DNA of 64,000 nucleotides from Scedosporium boydii (GCA_002221725.1 NJFT01000028.1:124001-188000), one strand, 5' to 3'; shown: positions 21,385 through 34,202, counted from the stretch's first letter. Translations and numbers: made by a program. Notes: generated by a model from the sequence alone, not told the origin.

Positions 21385-24300
21385 GATGGAGTTCCGATTT
21401 TCTGGATTTTTGATGAAAGTTTTGGATTTCTTTTGACACGGGCATGTGTAACTCGGGATCACTGCTAGGATATGATTTATGGCAACAGGTATAGAGACTA
21501 CAATGATGAAATTAGCACTTGGCGCAGTTGCCATGCTGTAGCATTCGATGTTCAGATCTCAGCGCCGAACTCTTTCTCCAAAAGGCTCCAGCAATAATAT
21601 CAGGAAAGTACGCATAACACTCGATAGGAGAAGCCCTCTGTTTCCGGGCTTCGATCTACTACAAACGAGCAAGTCGATCATGTAGAACACCCACAATAAG
21701 CTGATCGACAGGGCGAGAATCAATGTCGCTATCGATTGCCCTTCTGGCCAGCAGGATGATGCGAGATCGTTCGCCATAAAAAAAGGCAATGAACTGGAAC
21801 GAAACGTGAGGATCATTTTTGTCGGCAGCACTTGCTGGTTTTCCGGGATAAAATATAGAAGATCCAGAGCCGTGGAATATCACAAACATTCAGTGTTTTG
21901 AGAGGGAGTACTTCGTACATGTTTGGCATTCTTCCTATGAAGTCCTCGTTCAAAGGGCGGTTAGAGGGAAGAAGAACACCGAGTCCACGCCTTCTTATGT
22001 CACTGACCTTGGGGAGAACAATTAACACAATAAATCCAATCTGTTGCACGGTGAGAATTCTTTTGCCAATAAAAACCAAGATTGTGAAGCTGTGACCTTC
22101 CTATGAGATCCTCGAAGGTTTGGATGCTCGGGGAGGGACAGGGAAAGGAATCCTCCTTCACGTTTCCCTTTTATTCGTCCAGCTTTCTTTCAACTTGAGC
22201 GTTTCACTGTGTTCCAAGAAGAGGGAGGAAGCGAGTTTGCAGATCGGCGAGGATAATTCCCTCGTAATGCTCGTGGTCCCCGGCTTCTCAATCGGTGAAA
22301 GGGACAAGGGCAAGGCAATAGCCAGCTCCAATCTCATCTCTTTTACGTTACAGTAGCAGTAGAGTAATCTGACAGCGGTCTTTAGCGAGGCCGATATGTA
22401 ATAGTTGACAATTATTTGTCTTTTCTCAAACCTGTCATGTGGAGAAGCAAGGTTCGGGAGTGAGAGGGAGCGGAGTGTGCCTGTGTCCAGGTGCAAAGGT
22501 AAACTTCGTTTCATACCCGTGGGCTCAAAACACGAGGTTTGTATCAGACTGGACAATGCATCCTGGTTGCAGATACCCTGCTTCGTTGCTCACAGAATCC
22601 CACGTTTTTCTTTGGTGTCTTTTCAAGGGTAGAGAGAATAAGGGGCTTGTCACTCTTTCAGCTTAAAAAAGGTTAGGCAATGAGAATTTGGGGAAACAGA
22701 AGGGTTTGACAATTTCTACGAGGTATCTGGCTGTTCCAAGGTGCGACGAAACCTTGTTCTCCTGGTCTGGTCTGGACTTAGAGTTTCGGGCCGGCGAGCA
22801 AGGTTGAATGGGGGGTCGAGATTGAAATCACCATCAAGATAAGGGGTCTTGGAAAATATGTGATCCGGAGAAGACGGGGTTTTGTAGCTAAAAATCAATT
22901 GATATCGAGGAGGGTTCGATGCATTGGTCTGTTGTTGAGAAGAAAGAAGAAAATACAAGTGCAACCGGATATACGATATAGAGATCGACGTGAACGGCAA
23001 ATATCACAACATTCTGAAAATATCGTCAGAAAGACGATCAATCTGGAGAGAGCCGTTCAGCCAGATCGACGAACAATATCAATCAACATTGAAGTATTTT
23101 GTATCATCGATAATAACCCGAGGACAGCGGAAAATCTATTGAGATAATCGCGACTGATTATCATGTCGGTACAAAGTACCTGTTCTCTCCCATACACCGA
23201 AGGAGGAATCCGGCGCTCTCCATGCTGGTGGGAATCTTTCAGCATTTAAGATTCGAGACGAGAACCCTTATCCGATCGTAATCCGTCTGTGCTTGAGGAA
23301 AGACTAGATCGATAAACGCCTTTCGACGTCGGAGCAAATAAGCTCCGGAGACATAGGGTGAAGCATGACATGTTCCGTAGAGCAAGAAGCGCTAGAAGCA
23401 CTCATGCACCCACATCGCCGGCTTTTACGGAGTATGGCGGTTGAAAGGGGATGCCAGCCTCAAAGCTTGAATTGGTGGGCCGGCGGGTCCCAGTCTGAAC
23501 TTGAAGCAACCGAAAATATGGTTAATTCCCTTCGCGCTCGGAAGTCGGATAACAGGAGCCAAATCACTCCTAAAAATTCGAGACAGCTGTCATCCCTCCA
23601 TGGCAAGGACGGAAGGGCTTGGACGGGCCTGCCCTACATCCACTGACCAATTGATGAGGGAGCTGGAGAGAGGACATGGGGTTCCTGGTCTAGGCCCAAA
23701 CACTTCGGTCGATGCTCAGAAACTTTGCCAAGGCCCCAGCGTCAACCAACACAGAAGTGTGTCAATGCTGAAGAAGCAACTCTGAAAGGCCAGGCCGTCC
23801 ACTGTCGCATTCGACTAGCACTTCAGACAAGGAACAGAGTGTTCAGAATCCTGGAAAGAGCTGCAGGAGGAGCGATGTACGAAGTAATAATGAGATTCTC
23901 CCAAAAGGGACTTCAAGATTCCAGTTCCTTGTTTTTCTCATCCCGTGTTGCTGGGTGCCGGCGGATACTCTCTCTAACTGGAAATGGACTTAGCGGATAA
24001 GGATGAGACGAGAAATTACTAGTTGACATAGCCTTCAATGGGTGCCTCCGATCTCCCAACCACGGAATGGCGCTGGGGGGCCCCGTCATGGATGCAGTTT
24101 ATAGTAGAGATGATCTGGTGGCAGTGAAGAGAATTCCCAGTGAGCATAGATCGAAATATTGTGAACCGGGATACATAGACCACATCATCGCCGGAGGGGG
24201 AAAAAAAAAATCAATACGAGAGTTCTACGCTCATCTGTGATATCATCGACGGAATCGGCATAAGAGGACCAAATACGACTAACAAGCGAGCGAGGCCCGA

Positions 24301-26431
24301 CCCAGAAAACATCTCCGGAGATTGCCTTTTCGCTAACCTGGCAGCTGGGAGGGAGGAAGCAAAGAGCAAGGGAAAGGGGGGAAGAGAGAGAAAATATGGC
24401 AGGAGCACCAAATCACCAGCGGGGGATTGACGAGAAAAGCGTTTGATATTCACACATCATTCAAGCAATTCAGTGATGAGAAGCCTTCTTCTCCCTCCCT
24501 TAACCAGGTTCTGACCGTGTAAGTCAGAGGAAAGTGCAGCAGTGAATGTACTGACCAACGCACTGGGCACAGAGGTACTTCGTAAAATACAGGTCCTTGC
24601 GCGCTTAGTTTACATTGGCAGGTTCAATGGAGGAGGTTTTCCAACAGAAGAAGGTGGGACCCGCAACTGGCAGGGGGGAAAGCGGCAATTGCAACCTCGT
24701 CCTTACCGCTCTCGGATAGTGCTTAAATAACCCTTGTCTCGGCTCGCTTCAGCAGGCAGGCTCCGAAACTGACATGTGCCTGATCTCCACAATTTAAGCT
24801 CTGCCATTGGCTGCTGATGAGACCTGCGACACAATGAACGTCAGGCACAAGGGAGCCGCAAACTCTGCGACGATCAATGACGCTTGCCCTTTCCCTTGAC
24901 TGGGTGAATAATCCTCTCCTTTCCCCTCTCCTTGGAGCCTACTTCGAAGAAGCAGGAATCCTTGCCGACTCTTCCTTGTTCCCCAAGACCCTATCCCAAC
25001 CAACGACAAGCATGAAAACACTCAATTGAGTTCAGTAACCAATGGACAGTCGCCCCTTTGGCCGCCAGAATTCCGAATCCCCACTAGAGAGTTTCGAGAT
25101 TCCCGCTGCATGGGGATTGGGGCTTCAGGGGGGTGTGGTGATTCCTGCAGACACCCCCCTTGGTAATGATTGATGCCGACTTTCCTACTTCGTAGCTCCG
25201 CCCCGGCTCTCCTCGCCCCAAAAGATCGCCTCGATATGCCCATCGCTTGCGGTCTGCCAGCGGACCAGGCCCAGCATCGATGACTTTTGCGCATCGCGAA
25301 AATCCCATGCCGTGCCAGCCCCCATGATCGAGCAATTTCCCAGGTCCACCAGAATGGATTGCCAAGATGAGGATCTCACGACGGTCGCTTGTCGCTCTCG
25401 CCACTGATCAGTGATGAACGCATCGCCCCTCTGGATCTCTGGTAAATGACCATCACCAGCTGCATCGCAGATTCCCAAGGAGAAGGCAGCAATTTTTTTA
25501 TTTTTTTTATTTTTTTTTTTTTTTTCAACGGGAGAGTGGATTAGTATCTGTCAATTGGACATGGTGGAGAGGCAAATAACCATAAGCATTTTTAAGCATT
25601 TTACTTCACATCAATCCTCTTACACCTCCGCTTCTTCCTCCGTCTCCACGTCTTGCTCCTGTGCACTCTTTCAGCGCAAGCCATGATAGCCATGATGCCT
25701 GTCCTCATCCTCCACTTCCACACCTCGCCTCCATCCACACCCCCCTTTCTCGTCCCCATCCCCTGTAACCCATGTTTTGGAACCGTGGAGACCTTCTCCT
25801 TTTCGGCCTTCCCTCTGAGCCCCAATCGCCGTCCATGACGTTCCCTGCTCTGGAACCGGGGCTGCAACCCAATCTCCCTCAGTACGTCAGTACGGAGTCG
25901 ATGGAGTCGATCCCAGATCCCACGCTTGCTTGGCTCAACCTGTCATCCTTGCGCCGGCGTCCCTGAGCGCAAGACCCACCCCTGTCAGGATGAACGTCCG
26001 TATCCACCCAGAACCATTGACATCTCTTGACTATTTGTCTCCGGGCATCCCCTCTCACCCTCTTAACCTTCAACCCTTTCTCGACCTCTACCGTTCTTTC
26101 TCTTCTTCTTGACATCGCTTCGGCAATTCTTTTCTCCCGTTAACCTTCTCTTGCTGGGCAATCCTCTTTTTTAAACGCTGGTGGTGTTGTTTCCTACTTT
26201 TTACATTCGCTCCTTCTATAAGCTGGAATTACACACTTGAACCACCATCGAGTTGGGATCCAGGTGCTTCTCTTCTCAACACTCCTTGAAGTCGATATTT
26301 TTCGAACTTTTTCAACGGTCTGGAACCATTTTTACATTTTATTATTCCTTTCTAGCGAACACCGGTCGTCTACTTCCTTGTTATTACAAGTCTTCTCTCC
26401 CTCGACCCTATTGGTAAAGTAAAAAGTCAAG
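21385..26431. other. 5 kb gene-free intergenic region
   Basis: No coding region could be supported on either strand. It contains four TACTTCGTA/TACGAAGTA elements (21909, 23878, 24576, 25186) and a T-rich tract at 25493-25525. From about 25.6 kb it becomes pyrimidine-rich with short upstream frames, consistent with the promoter and leader of the secreted Asn/Gly-rich protein gene. A non-coding transcript cannot be excluded. Confidence 0.45.
25493..25525. repeat. T-rich homopolymer tract
   Basis: Runs of T interrupted by two single A residues over about 33 bp. It lies roughly 900 bp upstream of the secreted Asn/Gly-rich protein gene, where it could be a nucleosome-excluding tract. Confidence 0.8.
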
Positions 26432-28100
26432 ATGCTTCCCAAGCACGTTCTTCTCGCCATCCTCGGCGCCCTCACCGTTGCTGAGGCTTCGGTCATCCAC
26501 TACGATTCTCCTATTGCCAAGACTCTCGCCCGACGACAGAACCGAGGTGGAAGGGGAGGCAACGGAGGCGGAAACAATGGTGGCAATAACAATGGCGGCA
26601 ACAACAACAATAACAACAACGGAGGCAACAACAATAACAACAACGCCGGGAACAACAACCAGGCTACCTGCCTCCAGGACGGTGTTATCCAAGCTGCCTC
26701 GGCCAGCACTGGCCAGGGTGATATTACGGAAGACGGCCAGGCCGCCTCTGCTACGTAGGTTTCTCCACCCATTTATTGTAACTTCTATATGCCGACGCCG
26801 GTTACTAATGGAACGCAGCGATGACGCCAACTTCATCAACTTCTGCGCCGGCCAGACCCTGACCAACGGTCTACAGGTCCAGGGCGGCTCCTGCAACGGT
26901 ATCGTCATGGGCAAGATCCCCGCCACCAACAGGATGATCAGCAGCATCATCCAGAATCCTCAGCCCGGCCAGACCATCGAGGAGAACCAGACGTTCGACA
27001 TTGTTGTCAATACCCAGAACCTCGCCGCCGGGTCCTTCACCAACCCCCAGGAGACGTACTACTCGGCTCCTCAGGATCTCGACGGTCAGGGCCGTATCAT
27101 CGGCCACACCCACGTTACCGTCCAGGACCTCGGAAACGACCTCACCCCCAATAACCCTCCCGACGCGACGCAGTTTGTCTTCTTCAAGGGTATCAACGAC
27201 GCTGGCAATGGCCAGGGTATCCTTTCGGCCACGGTCACTGGTGGTCTCCCCGCCGGTAACTACCGCGTCTGCACGATGACGGGTGCTTCCAACCATCAGC
27301 CCGTCCTCATGCCTGTCGCCCAGCGTGGTGCCCAGGATGACTGCACCAAGTTCACTGTTGGCAATGCCAATGCCGGAAACAACAACAACAACAATGGTGG
27401 CAACAACAACAATAACAACGGAGGCAACAACAATAACAACAACGGAGGGAACAACAACAATGGTGGCAACAACAACAACAGTGGGTCTAACGGCCAGAAC
27501 GCCGGCAATGGCGGGAACGCTAACGGCCAGCAGAATAATGGCAACAATCAGAACGCCGGCCAGGGCGGCCAGGGCGGGGACCAGGCGACCGGCGGCGCCA
27601 ACAACAATGGCGGAAACAACCGGGGCAAGTTCGGTGGGGGCTTTAGGGGCGGAAACAATGGCAACAACGCCAATAACGGAAACAATGCCAATGGTGGAAA
27701 TGCCAACGGTGGAAACGCCGCCGACAATGGAAACGCTGCCAACAATACTGACAATGCCAACGCTGGCAATGCTGGCAATACTGGCAACAACGGAAACAAT
27801 GGAAATGCCAACAATGGAAACAACGGCAACAACGGAGAGCAGGGCGGTGGCTCGGGTGGTGCTCGTGCGGCAAGCGCCCTGGGAGGCATTGCCGCACCCA
27901 CGGTAGAAGAGGGCGGAAACAAGGACAGGCCCTTCTCCGTCAATGGCAACACATTCGTTAACAAGGCGGCAGCAGTGCAACGGGCGTGCGACGTTCAGAA
28001 CAACCAATGCGCGAACGCGGTCAACGGTGGGCAACTTCAAGGAGTGAACGTCGGCGACTGCGGTGCCCAAGTCGCGAAATGTGTTGCGGAGCTCTCATAA
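26432..28100 (+). CDS. Secreted Asn/Gly-rich low-complexity protein with conserved cysteine core
   Basis: Two exons (26432-26754 and 26819-28100) encode 534 aa. Residues 1-20 are a signal peptide, followed by a probable Kex2-type site (LARR, 34-35). An Asn/Gly repeat follows (about 36-75), then a conserved-looking core (CLQDGVIQAASASTGQGDI through DDCTKFTVG) with Cys residues and motifs such as FCAGQTLTNGLQ and GGSCNGIVMGK. A second, much longer Asn/Gly/Ala repeat (about 310-460) comes next, and last a tail with four Cys (VQRACDVQNNQCANAVNGG, GDCGAQVAKC). The core resembles widespread fungal secreted proteins of unknown function; I do not know a biochemical role. The repeats suggest a wall-associated or matrix protein. 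There is no C-terminal GPI signal. Confidence 0.88.
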
Positions 28101-28714
28101 GGACATCGATACCCTCGCCAAGAAACGGACATCAGACGGAAAGGCTCTTACTCTTTTCTACCGCTGAATGTCTTGTACGTAACTCTACTCAGAGGGAGAG
28201 AGGGAGGAGATGGTTTTCTTTTATGGGCTGTTCTGTTTACTGTTTCTTTTCTTTTCGTTGATGCATGTCGAGCCTTGACACCCCTGGGGCTCTACAATCG
28301 CATGGGCAAATGTGGGTATCTAATCCGCTGCCGCCCATTTTTGTTTCCCAGTATTTTTCGTCGTTTTGCAAGCAGCCATTTCCTTTATCAATTTCCTATG
28401 TCTTTTCCGTTTGAGAACCTTAATGTCCTGGGTTTTTCGACGTCGTTGTACATTTAGAAGAAGGAAGGAGGAGGGACAGGTAGACGGGGCCAACTGGCTC
28501 TTGTCTGCCTGACCTTCGAAAGGTAGATAGTCTGAGACGCCTGCTTTTTTTGGGTGGTAAAAATAGGAGACATACACTTCCAGCAAAAAAAGCAGTGGTT
28601 GATGGTTCTTTACATTGTGGTGTTTGTGGATGTGTTTATGTATGGTATGTGTTTTCCGGCAGACGATATGAGAATACGATGAGGTCTTGGGCATGGTCAT
28701 GCGTGGTTGCGATT

Positions 28715-28748
28715 GTGAGTGTGAGTGTGAGTGTGTGTGTGTGTGTGT
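28715..28748. repeat. GTGA/GT microsatellite
   Basis: An imperfect GTGAGT run passes into a pure GT run of about ten units. Confidence 0.85.
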
Positions 28749-29544
28749 TTTCTGTGTAAGTCGACCAACGAGAGAACTTACTCTATCCAGTACCCAAGTA
28801 CCTAGGTAGTGCATACAACGTGACCGAATATCGCACTCTAATTTAGCGTTATGAAGGGATGGATGATTCCAGGTAGCGAAAGGACTAGATGGCCGGATAA
28901 GCAGGAGACCGTGGCTATTCAAGTGCCTGTCCGTACCACTGTTTCGGGGCGACGAAGGACAGTTCATGCAGTGGGGACGCAACGCAGACCGGGGTTTCGG
29001 AGGTTAACAGGACAAACCTCCAATGGGAGATGGTCTCTCCAGTTGGACCGCCAATGTCAAGAGAAATCGAGTGGAGAATTTGACAAATACCGATTGATTG
29101 ATTGTCGAACGATGCGAACTTGCGAGTATGCGCGGGCTGTATCCTGGTGTAAGTCGGCGGTTAACGAGGAGTGAGGTTTTGGTTGGATGTGAGTAGATCT
29201 CTGGTGAGACGCCGAAGAGATGAGATGTTAAAAATAGGTCGGCGGATATATCAATTGTTGAATGAAGACTACATGGACATATGTTTCCGCTTGCACTCGA
29301 ATACAGAATTCGGGTTTCAGTAGCATACAGATGAAGTATTTTCACTGCCAATAGACGGCTACTTGTTGTCGTTTTCCTTTCCACTCAGGACTAATTCAGG
29401 AATATGTACATCTTCCGAGCCTCGCGTCCACATTCCCCGGATTAACCCCCAGGAAGGAGATCTCGACGGACGGGAGGGGTGTCTAGAAACAAAACCATGG
29501 TTTGTAACTATGTAGAAATTCGATACAATATCTGGGCCGGAGGG

Positions 29545-29562
29545 GTGTGTGTGTGTGTGTGT
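29545..29562. repeat. GT microsatellite
   Basis: Nine GT dinucleotides in a row. Confidence 0.85.
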
Positions 29563-30628
29563 CCCTTGGGGCGTGAGGAAAGTAGTGGGAGTTTCGGCAG
29601 AGTGTGGGAGGGAAGGCCGGATTAATCGCGAGGGAGAGGATCGGGGATTCCCTCGAGTGTTTTGGATACGGAAAAGCGATTATCCCCTTTCCTCCTTCTC
29701 GCGTCTTGTTGCCTCTTTGATTCTACTATATCAGCTACGATCGACGAAGCCGAAGCGAGGCGATCCAATTAGGAGTACTGGGGTACAAAGATACAAAGAC
29801 GAGAGAGGCTGAGAAAGGCTTGAGTGCCTCACCTCTTCCAGAACCCCATTATCAGCGAGGCAGCAATGATTACGAAGTAGAACGAGCGATCCAGGGCACC
29901 ACCATCCCTGGTCCCGGACCGTAGAGAAGAAAGCAGAACAGTGAGGGACTGTTCCGCTGTTGGAAAAGCACAAGGCAGTCAAGTGAACCGGCCGAGGTTG
30001 TTGGACGATGGGAGCAATAACACGAGTGGACTAGAGTAATCCAGACAGAGCAGTCTTGGTCCGCGAGCCAAGAAGAGATGAGTTGATCTTCACCCTTCAC
30101 CACGACGTGATATTGCGATGCAGTAACAGAAGAGGTCCTGCTATCCTACTAAGAAGAGACCTACAGAGCACATCCGGGATGGTGAACAGCTGGGAACCAC
30201 TCGGCTTGGCTGAATCCATTTAACTCCTAGAGCAACCCCAAATGAGAGGAATATAAAGATTATTGATCCATTTCCTGGGGTCGTACTACAAGTACGGGGA
30301 GGGATTGGAATCGTTCTATCTGTATTTAAATATGAGAACGTAACGTACACAAAATTAGGTATCCTATCTATACTTCACCTGCGCCAAGACAGAGCAGAGC
30401 ACCAACATAGGAGCTGAAAGCATCATGGCAAAACGAAAGTACGACCACGAAGGACAAATATCACTCCTCGAGTCCTTGATGCCTCTTTTTGGCTTCTCTT
30501 TCGCGCAGCTGCTTCCCAAACATCCCCCCAGGCAAACCCCACCCCGGGGCCGCCACCGCCATCACCACATAGTCCGCTATGTATCCACCACCCGTTTTCG
30601 GCTCTCTTACTTTGGCGCTACCAGCATC

Positions 30629-30935
30629 ATGCAGTTCTTCTCTCGGACGAGTTGGATTCTGGTGGTGGCCTACACTGTGGTCATGGCTAATGTCAGCATC
30701 GTGGAAGTGGACCTAGTCTTCTCGCGCAACGACACATGACGCGACGGCTAACGAGACTTGCCCTGCGGAGCTAGGGGTCGCCATCAACGTCACCGATAAA
30801 ATCAGGGAGGTTCCTGCCTGGGTGCTCCCGAGCGACTATGAGGCTGAGAAATGTGCGGTGGTGGCGTCTACCACGCCCACGCCCACCCTGAATCCTTGCC
30901 GTGTTAAGGTCGACTCTGCCGTGATCCTGCCGTGA
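30629..30935 (+). pseudogene. Decayed secreted-protein gene, probable DUF7136-type fragment
   Basis: A signal-peptide-like start (MQFFSRTSWILVVAYTVVMA) is followed by IVEVDLVFSRNDT, which resembles the start of the DUF7136 domain of secreted fungal proteins. It ends in a stop at 30737-30739. One base out of register, a second stretch reads on from ANETCPAELGVAINVTDK, through VPAWVLPSDYEAEKCAVVAS and TPTPTLNPCRVKVDSA to a stop at 30933-30935. That second stretch resembles the C-terminal part of the same family, so about 150-200 central residues appear deleted and the frame shifted. No GT-AG pair near the break rescues it. The last bases also contain a short CGTGATCCTG duplication. Family assignment is from memory of motifs. 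A rapidly evolving short intact gene is less likely. Confidence 0.5.
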
Positions 30936-31634
30936 TCCTGTCGTGAGACTACTGCAACAAGGAACTGTGTGGGAGAAGCCACGATGGCAGGAAGGCGGCT
31001 TCCTGTTGAAATCGTGACTACTCATCAACATGAGAGCCGGCATACTCATGGAGTGCGCCTTGTTAGTTGAGGCCATGGTGAGTTCTGGCGACGGCGAGGA
31101 TAGTCCACGCCGGGTTCTCATCCTTGCCGAGCAAAAACGCGGCACTATAATGCTTCACAGCTAGCAATCGATGTCTCGCGTTAACACCCCTATCCTTCTA
31201 GGACATGAGTAGCTAAACCGCTGAAGAGCGTGGTCCGGCAGATTTGATGGTTGGGAAAGTGGAATACGGAAGGCGGCTTTCTACTATGTTTACCGTTAGG
31301 CCCTGAGTGGAAGTGACGTGGCGATAACCGGGAGAAGTCTACAGGACATTGATTGATTTTCTTCTCCTTTTGTAGCTGCCCTGCGTGTGGCAGTTCGTCT
31401 GGCGGGCAGGGAGAGTGAGAGTGTGTAGGGCCGGGATTGATAGCCTTGCCATGGGGTTGGTTTTCACTTCTTCTCAACGCTGACCCTATCCATCTAATGC
31501 CGCACTGTTGAATTCCGCGTCTATTTCGTGTGAGAGTAGAATGTTATCTCCAAGAGCACTTGGGTGAGGGCACTAGCCTTGAGATATTGGGCTCCCGTAG
31601 AACCCAAAGGCGAGTTTCTGGCTAGCTAGTAGCC

Positions 31635-31652
31635 TATATATATATATATATA
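31635..31652. repeat. TA microsatellite
   Basis: Nine TA dinucleotides in a row. Confidence 0.85.
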
Positions 31653-32465
31653 ATCGTCACTCATGAGGCCATTCAAGTCTTGTACTCAGCCTCGTATGTG
31701 TCAATAGAAAGCGGAACCACCATCTTGCCTGGTAGAGTGCCGTGCATATGAAGATTCCGTACCTCGGCAAGCCGTGCCAGGTGGCGTGGAGGATACAACG
31801 CAACCGTTCCGTTCAGGAGCATCAGCCAAGAAGACAGCATCCATTATACCATCCATCTTACCTACTAGCTCGGGTGAACTGCAAAGATGGCAAATGTTTA
31901 GGAGTCGGCCTGGATTTCAACTTATAGCCCACTTTGGCCAGAGGTAACACCACGATCGAAGCTCCCACGTTGCCGCCTCCCTCAGTTGGAAGCCTTATCC
32001 GACACGAAATATAATTTCTAAAACGCTCGGCAATTAAGAAGCGGGAATGAGCGGGCGTGGGACGAAATGCCGTCTGAGTCTTCGAAAAGGATGGGTGGTT
32101 TCCCGCCGAAGACTCTCCTCCCTGTTGACCACCTATGAGTTTATCGTGGGGGACCCAAAGAAAGAGTAGGCATTCTCCATGTCGAAAATTGAAAAAGAAA
32201 AAAGAAAGGAAAAGGTCAAGGATTCCCATAGACCTCGACGAGCATCGATATCAATGAAGACATTCCCTCGGTGTTGCAGGGCTGTAGTTGCGGTGAATCG
32301 ACATCATTTTCCCGCAAACTCGAACCATCTCTCAGGATATTGCTCAACATCCAATGGCCCAGACTGTCCATCCCACGGTAGATGGAATAGATCCCTGTTT
32401 TCAAGGCTTTCGAACCATGATATCTTCGCCGAGGTATCGGGTGAGGTTAGCCAAGGTCGTGTGAG

Positions 32466-32495
32466 AAGGCGAGAAAAGGCGAGAAAAGGCGAGAA
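32466..32495. repeat. Tandem 10-mer, three copies
   Basis: AAGGCGAGAA is repeated three times without mismatch, ending about 170 bp before the Gcn4/Cpc1-type site in the HOM2 upstream region. Confidence 0.9.
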
Positions 32496-32662
32496 TTGCA
32501 GTCGGAGAAGCTGTGCTCCGATGGCCGGCCTCATTTAATGCGAGTTTGCTTGTACCCCGCCCCCACCATCGAATACAATTGTGTGACCATTTTGCCTCCG
32601 AGATCAACCAACCCGATCGAGTCTTTTTTCAATCCTCATGAAATTTTGACGACGTTGCTTTC

Positions 32663-32669
32663 TGACTCA
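32663..32669 (+). promoter_or_regulatory. Gcn4/Cpc1-type binding site upstream of HOM2
   Basis: A perfect TGACTCA lies 148 bp before the HOM2 start codon. This is the recognition sequence of Gcn4 and its filamentous-fungal homologue Cpc1/CpcA, which induce amino-acid biosynthesis genes in starvation, and HOM2 is such a gene. One exact 7-mer is weak by itself; position and gene function make it credible. Confidence 0.65.
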
Positions 32670-32816
32670 CCAGAAATAAAAATAGCACTTTTAGGGGTCC
32701 TTTCTAGTATTTTACTTTTGTTCGTTCCTGGAACCGATTTCGAATTGGGTCGCTCTCTTAGCCCATTCCATTGATCTATCCACACACAGAGTTACCGCCG
32801 AACCGAACCGGACGAG

Positions 32817-34202
32817 ATGGCGACCCAATTTCCCGCCAAAAAGTGTGGTACGTTCTCCTCCAATTCGTCTACAGGAATTGAGAATTGCTCCGGACTAATG
32901 CTCCCCGCAACATAGGTGTCCTCGGCTGCACTGGCTCCGTCGGCCAGCGCTTCATTCTCCTCCTCTCGAAACACCCCTACCTCAAGCTCCACGCCCTCGG
33001 CGCCTCCTCGCGGTCCGCCGGCAAGAAATACAAGGATGCCGTGCGGTGGAAGCAAGCCTCGCCCATCGGCGACGCGGGCGAGATCGTCGTGAGGGAGTGC
33101 AAGGCCTCCGAGTTTGCTGATTGCGACGTCATCTTCAGCGGCCTAGACGCAGACGTTGCCGGCGAGATAGGTACGGGAAGAGCAAACACCGTCCTCATCT
33201 TCTACATCGCTCCATAACTGCTTTTTAAGAAGACAGCTCTCACTAACACAATCCCTCCTTGGAACAGAAACTGAATTCCAAAACGCCGGCCTCGCCGTCT
33301 TCTCCAACTCCAAAAACCACCGCCAAGACCCCGACGTGCCCCTCGTCATCCCCACCGTCAACCTCAACCACCTCGATATCATCCCCCACCAGCGCAAGAC
33401 CCGCTCCCTCACCAAGGGCCTCCTCGTCTGCAACTCCAACTGCGCCGTCGTAGGCGTAGCCGTACCCTTCGCCGCCCTGCAAGCCGCCTTCGGCCCCATC
33501 GACTTCGCCTCCGTCGTCACCATGCAGGCCGTCTCCGGAGCCGGATACCCGGGCGTCAGCTCCATGGATATCCTCGATAACGTCGTGCCTTTCATCTCGG
33601 GCGAGGAGGATAAGCTCGAGAACGAGGCGCGCAAGATCCTGGGGACGTTGACGAGTGATGCTACAGTGCTGGAGGAGCAGAGCGCGCTGCGCATCTCGGC
33701 TTCGTGTAATCGCGTCGCTGTCATGGATGGACATACGGCTTGCGTCTCGCTCAAGTTTGTGAGGCAGCCGCCGCCGTCGCCGGAGGAGTGTGTTGAGGTG
33801 CTGAGGAAGTATACTTCGGAGGCGAACGGCTTGGGGTGTCCGTCGGCGCCGAACCCGCCTATTAAGGTGTTTGATGAGCCGGATAGGCCGCAGCCTCGGT
33901 TGGATAGGGATTTGGAGAATGGGTATACGGTTAGTGTGGGGAGGGTGAGGGGGGATGAGGCTGGGATTTTTGATCTCAAGTTTGTGTCTTTGAGCCACAA
34001 CAGTAAGCATTCTTCCGTCTTATATTCTTCCTTTTTATTCCTTTCTCTCTTTTCTTTCTCGCTTCTGAAGGCCAAATTATGGATCTTGCTATCATGAGAT
34101 ATTTGAGTAAGAGCTAACATTTGAATCGTAGCCGTTATCGGAGCTGCTGGCGGATCCATTGTCAACGCGGAAGCTGCCATCCTCAAGGGCTATATTCAGT
34201 AA
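32817..34202 (+). CDS. HOM2: Aspartate-semialdehyde dehydrogenase
   Basis: Four exons (32817-32847, 32916-33170, 33268-34002, 34132-34202) give 363 aa; yeast Hom2 is 365 aa. The enzyme reduces aspartyl-phosphate to aspartate-semialdehyde with NADPH, the second step toward threonine, methionine and homoserine. The nucleotide-binding loop [13 protein letters not shown] is restored by the first splice. The catalytic Cys is in [11 protein letters not shown] (Cys154). The substrate-binding segments [20 protein letters not shown] and [13 protein letters not shown] follow. The C-terminus reads [19 protein letters not shown] with a GYIQ end. The first exon is only 31 nt. A Gcn4/Cpc1 site lies 148 bp upstream. 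All exon phases agree, including the Gly and Thr codons split across junctions. Confidence 0.97.

Larger units (their letters stand above)
28101..30628. other. Intergenic region after the Asn/Gly-rich protein gene
   Basis: The first several hundred bases are T-rich and likely the 3' UTR. Two GT microsatellites (near 28715-28748 and 29545-29562) and one TACGAAGTA element (29871-29879) are present. No gene is supported. Confidence 0.45.
30936..32816. other. Intergenic region upstream of HOM2
   Basis: No gene supported. It contains a TA microsatellite (31635-31652), three perfect tandem copies of a 10-mer (32466-32495) and the Gcn4/Cpc1-type site at 32663-32669. Confidence 0.45.

Noticed and set aside
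26871..28070. 399-codon frame on the minus strand
   Set aside because: It is the antisense of the Asn/Gly-rich protein gene. Its Val/Ile/Ser repeats mirror the sense repeat.
33143..34186. 347-codon and 255-codon minus-strand frames
   Set aside because: Both are antisense to HOM2, whose family identity, splice sites and catalytic residues are clear.
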